Shown one piece after another: positions 1-6,400 of a stretch of DNA of 7,642 nt; the first letter of the stretch is position 1; each line of letters opens with the position of its first letter. The stretch comes from an archaeon. GTDB taxonomy: Archaea; Micrarchaeota; Micrarchaeia; Norongarragalinales; SBBD01. The notes beneath the pieces were generated by a model. It was not told where the DNA came from. It saw nothing but the letters and a program-made list of their open reading frames with translations, and made no database searches. Location: positions 1-7,642 of the forward strand of contig SBBD01000136.1 in the NCBI GenBank assembly GCA_005239845.1, read 5' to 3'. A program made the translations under genes and the position numbers.

Positions 1-570
1 CGGTGGAGCATAACGGCGACGGACAAGATGGTGGCGGACGAGCACGTCGAAAAAATCAAGTTGCTGCCAACGCTTCCGGAAGTGCGCGTGTACTTCAACG
101 AATACCTTTACAACCGCTTCCACGTCCTCCTGATTCCGGGGAGCTGGGAATTCGAACAATTTGAAGCATGGCAGAAAGGAAGCGCGTGGAGCCAAGGAAG
201 CGGCGCCTCTTGGGAAGCCGTCCTCGAGTACGAGCCTTTCGATGGAAGAAGCGACTATGCGGAGAAAGAAGGCGGGGGGTATTACGCGGGAAGGCTGGGC
301 GTGGCGGAAGCCCTTGCAAAGAGACTGAAGAAGCAAGCAAAGGCCATCGTGATAAGGGAAATCGGCAAGGACTACAGCCTGCCGGTCGGTGTTTGGGAGG
401 TTCGGGAGAACGTGCGGCACGCATTCGAAAAGGAGCCATGGAAATTCGAGAGTGTGGAGGAAGCCAAGGCATTCCTGAAGGCACGATTGCAGCGGAACGT
501 GGAAGACTACTGGAAGGAAAGCCGCATCCTGCCGCAGAAAAGGCTGGTGGACTTCGACCAAAACCCATAA
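1..570 (+). CDS. nreA: Nre-family DNA repair protein, C-terminal part (5' end outside window)
   Basis: This is the 3' part of an archaeal Nre gene. The frame is open from base 1 and reads RWSITATDKM before the first ATG (nt 28), so that ATG is internal and the true start lies left of the window. Of 189 visible residues, the Nre C-terminal signatures seen (counted from the first codon) are PGSWEFE (about 46-52), EYEPFDGR (77-84), GGGYYAGRL (91-99), VIREI (117-121) and PVGVWEVRENVRHAF (128-142). The family is archaeal. In Haloferax, NreA acts with the UvrABC excision-repair system and binds the sliding clamp PCNA. The last residues contain QKRLVDFD (179-186), which fits a PCNA-interacting PIP box and supports the same role here. 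The biochemical activity of Nre proteins is not settled. NreA versus NreB cannot be decided without the N-terminal zinc-binding part. The vapB-like gene starts 18 bases downstream. Confidence 0.85.
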   Translation, partial: RWSITATDKMVADEHVEKIKLLPTLPEVRVYFNEYLYNRFHVLLIPGSWEFEQFEAWQKGSAWSQGSGASWEAVLEYEPFDGRSDYAEKEGGGYYAGRLGVAEALAKRLKKQAKAIVIREIGKDYSLPVGVWEVRENVRHAFEKEPWKFESVEEAKAFLKARLQRNVEDYWKESRILPQKRLVDFDQNP

Positions 571-579
571 AAACATAAA
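564..579 (+). promoter_or_regulatory. possible TATA-like element before vapB
   Basis: The stretch CCATAAAAACATAAAG at the end of nre is the only A/T-rich run before the antitoxin gene. Its centre lies about 20 bases before the ATG at 589, a little close for a leaderless archaeal promoter, and about 29 bases before the in-frame GTG at 598. It may instead be fortuitous, with vapBC read through from nre. Confidence 0.25.
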
Positions 580-588
580 GTAGAATAA

Positions 589-864
589 ATGGAATCGGTG
601 GTAGAAGTGGAATCTCCTTATGTCAGCAAAAAGGTGGCACGGAAGACCCTCCCCAAATTGCAGCGGTTCAAGGCGCTTCACATGCTGGAAGGAAGAAAAA
701 TAACGGATATGGAGGCGATTGACGAGGCCATTGACATTGCCCTGCAAAAAACGCGGAAGGAAAAGAGGACGCGAAGCTTTTTTGAGCTGGCAGGCTTCAT
801 CAAAGGAAGAAGGAAGAGCCGCGCCGCGGATGAAATAGACGACGTAGTCTATACGGGAAAGTGA
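589..864 (+). CDS. vapB: VapB-like antitoxin
   Basis: Small charged protein of 91 residues directly upstream of a PIN-domain gene, so called as the antitoxin of a type II toxin-antitoxin pair. Residues about 12-20 could form a strand, 21-38 a helix (LPKLQRFKALHMLEGRK) and 40-54 a second helix (TDMEAIDEAIDIALQ). This order fits a ribbon-helix-helix DNA-binding fold, but that is inference from pattern only. The C-terminal third, with FFELAGFIKGRRKSR and ADEIDDVVY, resembles the tail by which VapB antitoxins wrap around the VapC active site. The ATG at 589 has no clear Shine-Dalgarno; a GTG at 598 is an alternative start. The stop overlaps the start of vapC in GTGA (861-864), implying translational coupling. 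Antitoxins of this kind usually repress their own operon. Identity rests more on position than on sequence. Confidence 0.7.
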   Translation: MESVVEVESPYVSKKVARKTLPKLQRFKALHMLEGRKITDMEAIDEAIDIALQKTRKEKRTRSFFELAGFIKGRRKSRAADEIDDVVYTGK

Positions 865-1262
865 CCTCTTTGATCTTCCTGGACACGAGCTTTCTCATCG
901 CCTTTTTCCTGAATACGGACGAGGATCATGCGCGCGCCGCCGAATTGGGCAGGGAAATGACTGCGGAACGTCTGGTGCTCTCGTCTCACAATATTGAGGA
1001 GGCCGTCACGTTCCTTCAACGCCGTGAAAACACAAAAAAGGCAAAAGAAGTAGGGGAACGCCTGCTGGAAGCTCAAGAAATCGAAGTCATGTTCCCGGAC
1101 AAAGAACTTCTCTTGGAAGCGCTCCAAGTCGTCGAAAAACACGGAGGGCTAAGCCTCTGCGACGCACTGGCCATCGTCATCATGAAGCAGAAGAACATCA
1201 AAAAGATTGCGTCTTTCGATTCCGATTTCGACCGTTTTCCTGGAATCCAGCGTCTTTACTGA
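861..1262 (+). CDS. vapC: VapC-family PIN-domain ribonuclease toxin
   Basis: A 133-residue PIN-domain protein, the usual size for a VapC toxin. The acidic active-site set that binds Mg2+/Mn2+ is visible: D8 in IFLDTSFL, E46/E47 in SSHNIEEAVTFL, D101 in LSLCDALAIVIM, and D120/D122 in ASFDSDFDRFPGI. The LDTSFL opening and the final SFDSDFDRF motif are typical PIN hallmarks. All catalytic residues are present, so the enzyme looks intact. VapC proteins are endoribonucleases, often cutting tRNA or rRNA, held inactive by VapB; the target here cannot be read from sequence. The start is GTG at 861, overlapping the antitoxin TGA by four bases. A single-cistron role as a general PIN nuclease is less likely given the antitoxin-like partner. 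The pair follows nre, but no functional link is implied. Confidence 0.9.
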   Translation: MTSLIFLDTSFLIAFFLNTDEDHARAAELGREMTAERLVLSSHNIEEAVTFLQRRENTKKAKEVGERLLEAQEIEVMFPDKELLLEALQVVEKHGGLSLCDALAIVIMKQKNIKKIASFDSDFDRFPGIQRLY

Positions 1263-1289
1263 GAAATCAAAGTCCCTCCAAAGGCAACC

Positions 1290-1299
1290 CTTAAAAAAC
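1290..1299 (+). promoter_or_regulatory. likely archaeal TATA box for the secreted-protein gene at 1334
   Basis: CTTAAAAAAC lies in the 71-base gap after vapC, centred about 40 bases before the ATG at 1334. An archaeal start site about 25 bases downstream would fall near 1320 and give a short leader holding a purine-rich GGGGGAAAGAAGGAA run (1319-1333) that could act as ribosome binding site. This suggests the gene is transcribed separately from vapBC. Confidence 0.5.
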
Positions 1300-1333
1300 A
1301 GCCTCGGCAAAGAAAAAAGGGGGAAAGAAGGAA

Positions 1334-2155
1334 ATGAGGAAGCTGGCCTTGTTCGTACTGGTTTTTGCTGCCGGCCTCGTTCACGCTTCTCAAGTGCAAA
1401 TCATCAATCCCGTCCAGAGTACGCTCTCCGAGGGCGACACGGTGGACTTGGGCGTCGTGGGGCCAGGCCAACGCATCGAAGTGGAGATGCTGACCAGAAC
1501 TGGAGAAAATGATTGGCAAAACAAGGAAAAGGACTGGGACCGCGTGCTCGTGGAACCCGAAACGCTTCCCGGAGGATGGAGGCACGAGGACGGCTTGCTT
1601 TACGAGAAAAAGATGAAGGCCATCGTCATCGTCTCCAAAGACGCGCCCGACGATGAATACACGTTTTCCTTGCACACGTTCGACGAGTACGAAGGCACGC
1701 AACCCCTCCGCTTCAACGCCAAAGTGAGGGTGAGCAGGGACGTATTCCAGTTCAACGTCGTCCAGGAAACCCTTTCCGCAGGAATAGACCAGCCCGCCGT
1801 GTACACGCTCAAATTCCGGAACTTGGGGAGTGCCAGCGACGCTTTTAGAATCGAGGTCACGGGAGGCCTGCCCTCCCAATGGAGATACACGAAAGACGTG
1901 TTCGTGCCCCACAACTCGGAACGGGAAGCCCAGTACGAGCTCGCGGGAACCGAACAAGGCGAATTCAACGTGCAATTCAAGGCCACTTCGCTTTCCTCGG
2001 AACGCATTTACGGAGAAGACGAGGCCGGCCTGCAAGTGCAGAGCAACTTGATAGAGGACATGAAGGCCACGGGCCGAGGCATGCTCTTGTTCCCCAGCAT
2101 CGAGCAAATCGTGTACAACCTGCTTGGGCTGATTGCCGTCAACGCCTTCCCTTGA
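1334..2155 (+). CDS. secreted NEW3/CARDB-like beta-sandwich protein with hydrophobic C-terminal tail
   Basis: A 273-residue exported protein. Residues 1-18 are a clear signal peptide: MRK, then a hydrophobic core LALFVLVFAAGLV, then a cleavage site after VHA. The rest is beta-rich without cysteines. A first domain covers about 20-133 and contains PEGW-like LPGGW (79-82) and DAPDDEYTF (103-111). A second covers about 134-237, with TLKFRNLGSASDAFRIEVTG (158-177) and VPHNSEREAQYEL (191-203). The pattern of an extended strand, N/K-G-x-x-x-D-x-F and a later VPxxS is that of NEW3/CARDB-type immunoglobulin-like domains found in archaeal surface proteins. Residues about 249-272 (LLFPSIEQIVYNLLGLIAVN) are hydrophobic and may tether the protein to the membrane. 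The resulting layout, signal plus two Ig-like domains plus tail, recalls a conserved but unnamed archaeal family as I remember it. Function is unknown. The start is fixed by the signal peptide and the purine-rich site upstream. Confidence 0.75.
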   Translation: MRKLALFVLVFAAGLVHASQVQIINPVQSTLSEGDTVDLGVVGPGQRIEVEMLTRTGENDWQNKEKDWDRVLVEPETLPGGWRHEDGLLYEKKMKAIVIVSKDAPDDEYTFSLHTFDEYEGTQPLRFNAKVRVSRDVFQFNVVQETLSAGIDQPAVYTLKFRNLGSASDAFRIEVTGGLPSQWRYTKDVFVPHNSEREAQYELAGTEQGEFNVQFKATSLSSERIYGEDEAGLQVQSNLIEDMKATGRGMLLFPSIEQIVYNLLGLIAVNAFP

Positions 2156-2161
2156 CCCCTA

Positions 2162-2181
2162 TAGGGAACCCCGGTTCCCTA
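2162..2181. repeat. hairpin 1 of tandem array
   Basis: Perfect inverted repeat with arms TAGGGAAC (2162-2169) and GTTCCCTA (2174-2181), and a four-base apex CCCG. Two competing pairings overlap it: CCCTATAGGG (2157-2166) on the left and TCCC...GGGA (2176-2179 with 2185-2188) on the right. The element could therefore switch between structures. Confidence 0.85.
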
Positions 2182-2191
2182 CTCGGGATAC

Positions 2192-2210
2192 GCAGAACCC
2201 GCCGTTCTGC
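2192..2210. repeat. hairpin 2 of tandem array
   Basis: Perfect seven-base inverted repeat, GCAGAAC (2192-2198) and GTTCTGC (2204-2210), with a five-base apex CCGCC. It is separated from hairpin 1 by ten bases and from hairpin 3 by seven. The inner part, GAAC/GTTC, is shared with hairpin 1, while the outer bases differ. Confidence 0.85.
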
Positions 2211-2217
2211 TATTTGC

Positions 2218-2238
2218 CTAAATCCTCCGAGGATTTAG
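2218..2238. repeat. hairpin 3 of tandem array
   Basis: Perfect nine-base inverted repeat, CTAAATCCT (2218-2226) and AGGATTTAG (2230-2238), with a three-base apex CCG. It has the longest stem of the three, and its stem sequence is unrelated to the other two. Confidence 0.85.
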
Positions 2239-2259
2239 AGCATCGCCCACTACCCCCAA

Positions 2260-3399
2260 TTACTTTAAGGCTGCAACGACTTCCCGTGCAGGCGCATCCG
2301 TTTTTAGGGCCGTAGGAGCAAAATGCGTCCTCGAAACCCGAAAACCCTTCTTTTCCAGCTTCCGCATGATTTCCTCCATTCCTTTCACGGACACTTTCAG
2401 CTTCTTGGAAAGCGCATGGACGTCAAAAAAAGCGGCGGGCAGAGCATTTTCCTCTTGCAGCAGACCCAGCAATTTCGCAATGTCCTTCCCACCCTCTCCC
2501 TTTCGTTTGTTGTTCGCCTTCACCATGTTTTGGAGGAAAGAAGAGTCGTTTAGGGGGGAGGTCCAGAGAGGTCCAGCGTATTCCAGCGCATGGCCGCATT
2601 CGGGACAGGATTCCTTCTGCCTCCTGTCAACAAACCGATGGAAGCATGAAGGACAGTGCAACAAGAAACCCATATGCTGGAGCATCTCGTCTGCCTTCAT
2701 CGCACTCTTTTCGCACAGGAAAAACGCTTTGACGTAGTGCCGGTGGTAGAAGGAAAAGAGAGGAGTGCAGGCAACATCGAATACGAGTCCCGTGCGGGCC
2801 ACCCTTCCAATCAATATCCGCAGAGCCGTCTCGTGCTGGAAATAGTTGGCAAGAGGCTTGGCGTCGTAATTCTTCATGCAGGGAACCATATGGGCTCCGG
2901 AAAGGTTGGCGAGGTCCGTAGCCGTAACGGAAAGCACGGCTTTCTTCTTCAGCCTCCTTAAAGCGTTTTCGAGGAAGAAGACGGGAGAACCGAAGGGGTC
3001 GATTTCAATGAAGTCGTAATAGTCCTTGGAATTGGCCAGGAACCGGTTGAGGTCATTGCAAGCTACCACGGCCCTCTTTTGCAGCGAGTTTTCCTTTATG
3101 TTTTTTTTCAGTAAAGGAATGGCATCCTGGTTTGCGTCAACGAAAAAAACCGTTTCAATTCCCTTGTTTTCCTTGGCATAACGGATTCCCCGAGCCCCAA
3201 GAGCGCACAAGCCATCCACTACCACCGCTTTTTTTGTTTGCAGGAGGGAAAGGGAAACGGAAAGCGCTAGGGAGGAAATGCTGCGGTTGAAGCGCATGTG
3301 GGGGTTGAAGAACACCTTGCAGTGGAAGGGGTCGCGGAAGCTCTGCCTGAGCACGAAAAGCGTTGCCTGGCCTTCTTTCAGCTTGGTAAGAGGAAGCAT
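2260..3399 (-). CDS. trm1: tRNA (guanine-26-N2)-dimethyltransferase Trm1
   Basis: Trm1 transfers two methyl groups from S-adenosylmethionine to N2 of guanine 26 of tRNA, in the cytoplasm. Numbering from the ATG at 3399 (379 residues, normal for archaeal Trm1): KLKEG near residue 6, NPHMRFNR (32-39), SAM-binding motif DGLCALGARGIR (62-73), acidic FVDANQD (86-92), catalytic DPFGSP (134-139), TATDLANLSGAH (159-170), and a four-cysteine zinc site (C249, C252, C265, C268). A C-terminal winged-helix-like region (about 322-362) ends in the family's KTDAP motif. All key residues are present. The frame also allows a TTG start at 3423, but that adds a hydrophobic MILLFLFT not expected in Trm1. The ATG lacks a Shine-Dalgarno and sits about 29 bases after a T-rich TATA-like box, which suggests a leaderless transcript. 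The gene lies 40 bases downstream of the giant surface-protein gene and converges on the gene ending at 2155. Confidence 0.93.
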   Translation of the reverse strand: MLPLTKLKEGQATLFVLRQSFRDPFHCKVFFNPHMRFNRSISSLALSVSLSLLQTKKAVVVDGLCALGARGIRYAKENKGIETVFFVDANQDAIPLLKKNIKENSLQKRAVVACNDLNRFLANSKDYYDFIEIDPFGSPVFFLENALRRLKKKAVLSVTATDLANLSGAHMVPCMKNYDAKPLANYFQHETALRILIGRVARTGLVFDVACTPLFSFYHRHYVKAFFLCEKSAMKADEMLQHMGFLLHCPSCFHRFVDRRQKESCPECGHALEYAGPLWTSPLNDSSFLQNMVKANNKRKGEGGKDIAKLLGLLQEENALPAAFFDVHALSKKLKVSVKGMEEIMRKLEKKGFRVSRTHFAPTALKTDAPAREVVAALK

Positions 3400-3420
3400 T
3401 GTGAAAAGAAAGAGGAGAAT

Positions 3421-3437
3421 CAAAATAAAAAGAATAA
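3421..3437 (-). promoter_or_regulatory. T-rich element: likely trm1 promoter and possible terminator of the upstream gene
   Basis: On the minus strand this reads TTATTCTTTTTATTTTG. The TTTTTATT core is centred near 3428, about 29 bases before the trm1 ATG at 3399, a good distance for a leaderless archaeal TATA box. The same T-run begins 3 bases after the stop of the large surface gene, so as a U-tract it could also end that transcript. Both roles are inference. Confidence 0.45.
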
Positions 3438-3439
3438 TT

Positions 3440-3451
3440 CTAGGCGCCTAG
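3440..3451. repeat. 12-base perfect palindrome over the stop of the large gene
   Basis: CTAGGCGCCTAG is a perfect palindrome that encodes the final Leu-Gly-Ala-stop of the giant protein on the minus strand. The T-rich tract follows at once. It could form a short stem at the transcript end or bind a dimeric protein, but it may be chance. Confidence 0.5.
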
Positions 3452-6400
3452 CGCGTTGCATGCTTGCGTGTAGAACACGTTTTCCACGCCGGAGGTTATG
3501 AAGTACATGAGTGCCGGTGAATTGGACAGGGGAATCGGAGAAATCTTTTCCAATAGTTTGAGCGCACCCGGAGTCTCCAAATCCTGCACGCCCCACTTCG
3601 TAGCCGCATAGGCGGCCAGCATATTGACATAAACCTTGTATTCGGGATACTTGTATTGAGCGGCAACGGATGCTGCTGAAACCCCGATTCCCATGTAGTC
3701 CAAGTCACACTTCAAATCGACGCCCGCGTGAATGATGGCGTACAATTGGTTCCCGCACATGGCCGTAACGGGATAGGAGCGGCGGGGAATGCAGGCGGTA
3801 GTGCACGTGACAATTCCTTCTCCTGGAGGCGAATAGTAGGGCTCTGGACCGCCCACAAGACACGCGCAAGTAAGATGAGTTTGCCTAAAGTACGGAAATA
3901 CGCCAGGAAGGTCTAAATCCGTTCCTGCTGCCGTAATCGTGTTGCTTGCAATCTGGGTGGCCGTAGATTCAATTTCCCACGCGGTCCATTTGCACGCGTA
4001 TTTCTTTTCAAGAGCAGCTGCTAGGCATGCCGTTTCATCGGCATAACACCCCGGAGTACAAGAACCGCAAGGGCCAGGGCAAACGGAACAACTACTCACA
4101 CAAGCCGCTGCAATGCTATGACAAACGGCGACATCGGCGGCATAGGCCGCATCGCAAGCCCGAATGGCGGCCGTGTATTTAGCCGTTTCGCTTGGGGCGA
4201 TGGCGTGGCAAGCAGCTTTCTTGAACGGTATTTGCCAGAAGGAGCTCGGGATGGGAATGGGAATCAGCTGCTCCTTCTTCTCCAATTGCTCGGCAGAAGC
4301 AAGGTTAGCTTCATCTTGCGAGTCAATGCACTCCGGCTTGCCGGTAAGGAAGTTGCAGAGCGCAAGGTAGCCTCCAGAAGATTGCTGCTGGAAGGAATCG
4401 GTTTGCTCGAAGGAAGGGGTTTGCGGGCTAGCGGGGCAAGCAGGAGGCGTGCCGGCGTTCACGTACTGGTAGCGATACAGGCGGGAAATTCGTGCTTCGT
4501 AAGTCCATGCTTTGCCGTCGAAAGTGGAGGCGGCAATTTCATAAACGGCGGGGCCGTCGTCCTTGCATCCATATGTGGAAGGAGAATCGAGGACGCGGAT
4601 AGTTGCAGGGAGTTTGGCGCCTTGGATGAGGCGGATGATTGTAGTGTAGACAAAGGGATTTTCCGTGACTTTTGTAAGGGGAAGGCCGTGCGAGGACCGG
4701 AAGGCCGTGGCTTTCGCGATGTTTTCGGAAGCTTGCCTGAAGGCGGAGAAGGCACCCGCGGCTGCCGAGCTCGTGCACCAGCCTTTTGCGCAGCAGAGGA
4801 AGTCGCTGCATTGCTCCACGCGACCGCCCTGGTCGCTGATGTCCTGGTAATAGGTCTCCGTGGGAGTGTAGAGGAGGGAGGCGGCCTTGCCCTCGTTCTC
4901 GAACACTTCCAGCAAGCCGTCACCGCTCCAGGCAAAGCTTTGGGCTCCTGCACCAAGAAAGTCGGCGTTGAGCATGTTGTTTAGCGAGAGCCTGCGCGCG
5001 CCCTGCGTCTCGCTGATGATGTGGAAGAGCTTGGAAGAGGAACCTTCGAGGGTTTCGGGGACGGCGTACGTGGAAGGAATGGAGTTGTCTATAGAGAGGC
5101 GGATGGGAAGCTGCAACGTGTTCGAGGCGTCGCCGGGACAGGCAAGTTCCAAGTAGCTGCCCGTATCTGGAGACAATTTGCCGCCCTTGAGGTCCAGCTC
5201 ACAGTTTCCGTTCAAGGGCTTGCCTCTAAAGATGAGGAAGTTGTTTTCTACCGAGTAGCAGGAAGAATAGTTGGACCGTACGCTAAACAAGGGCTGGCGG
5301 CAGGAAGGAGTCAAGTCAAAATGGGCTATATCGGCAGGGAATACGGCATCCGCCTTGAGCTCAATGGAAGAAGTGCGAGAGGTAAGCCTTCCTCCGACAA
5401 TATCGATGCCTATTCCTGGACGCGGAGTGGGCTCAGGGCCTCCACCAGCGACACAAGCGCTATTGGAGCAGCCATTTGAACAAGATTGGATGAGGCGGGG
5501 CTGCGTGCTGGAAGTGCACCTGGAAGTGGTTTGGCCGGGAGCGAGGCAGTCTTTCATTTCGTAGTTGGCATAGAGGTTCCCGTCTTGGCAGAAGGCGTCT
5601 CCAACGTAGCCGTCCAAGCCGCATTGCAGGGAAGAAGTGCACGATGAAGGCGTTTGCGATGTGCTTACATCCACGAACGTTTGCGTGCAGGAAACTCCTG
5701 AGATAGAAGAGGAAAGCGAGAAGCTGCCTTGCGAGGGATAATTGCAGAGCGCTCGGCATTCTCCCGCAGTGCCGGCACAGTTCGTCGCGGACGCGGTTTT
5801 TCCGTTTCCGCAATTGATGTTGATGACGTAAAGGGGAGAGGCAAAACCGGAGTAGCTTACTTGCACGAGGGCGGACTGTCCAGAAGAAAGCGTGGAACGG
5901 TCGGCGTCGAGGGAACAGCGGGCATTCGATTGAGGTTGAGTGGGAACGCACGTGCCCGTGGCTTGATTGCATTCCCCTGAAGGACAGTCGCTGTTGTAGT
6001 TGCAGGAGGAAGGGACGGCACAGGAGCCCGTACAACATACGCCAGAAGAACAAATGCCATTCGTGGAGGGGGATACGGGAGAACAGTCGTCAAAATCTCC
6101 GCAATTGCCTACGCACGAGCCGCCCGCTTGGGAGCAGGAGAGAGGTTCAGGAGTGGGGGTGGGGAGGCCGGCATCCGCGCACGTGTTCGTGGCAAAGTCG
6201 CACCAACCCGAAAAACAGTCTTCGTCGGAAGTGCAGGAAAGAGGCGTAGGAGTCGGGGAGGGGGTGCCGATGGCTCCGCAGTTGCCGCGGCAAATGCCGT
6301 CCAGGCACCTAGCTTGGTTCTGGGGGCACGGTTCGGGAGTCGGGTAAGGGGTTGGAGTAGGCGTGGCAGTGAACGCGTCGAAGCAAAGGTATTGGCAGGA

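Larger units (their letters stand above)
2156..2259. other. convergent intergenic region with three tandem hairpins
   Basis: A 104-base non-coding gap between the stops of the secreted-protein gene (plus) and trm1 (minus). About three quarters is taken up by three perfect inverted repeats (2162-2181, 2192-2210, 2218-2238), whose centres are about 29 and 27 bases apart. No T-tract follows any hairpin on either strand, so they do not look like bacterial-type intrinsic terminators or like archaeal U-tract terminators. The remaining part, 2239-2259, shows nothing recognisable. The region may serve as a shared 3' end for both converging transcripts. Confidence 0.8.
6143..6364 (-). repeat. three Pro-Thr linkers between Cys modules
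   Basis: Proline-threonine runs are encoded at 6332-6364 (TPTPTPYPTPEP-like), 6242-6265 (TPSPTPTP) and 6143-6163 (PTPTPEP). Each separates neighbouring Cys modules, as expected of extended, possibly O-glycosylated spacers. A fourth, shorter one (PEPTPRP) lies at 5417-5437. Confidence 0.8.

Noticed and set aside
28..30. ATG at 28 as the start of the first gene
   Set aside because: The open frame extends to base 1 with RWSITATD, which fits conserved Nre sequence, so the gene begins outside the window.
1256..2107. 283-codon open frame on the minus strand
   Set aside because: Antisense to the secreted protein, which has a signal peptide, promoter-like box and ribosome-binding-like site. The shadow has no recognisable motif.
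2162..2238. CRISPR array or tRNA-like element
   Set aside because: The three units are hairpins with different sequences, not direct repeats with spacers, and no acceptor stem or anticodon arm geometry fits.
2162..2238. integron-type attC site
   Set aside because: Tandem inverted repeats prompted the thought, but they form three separate short stems rather than one long imperfect stem with paired integrase boxes, and no integrase is seen.
3400..3423. TTG at 3423 as trm1 start
   Set aside because: It adds a hydrophobic octapeptide not expected in Trm1, and the ATG at 3399 has a well-placed TATA-like box.
4118..4984. 288-codon open frame on the plus strand
   Set aside because: Antisense shadow of the large protein's C-terminal region; the minus frame holds the symmetric cysteine pattern, which cannot be chance.
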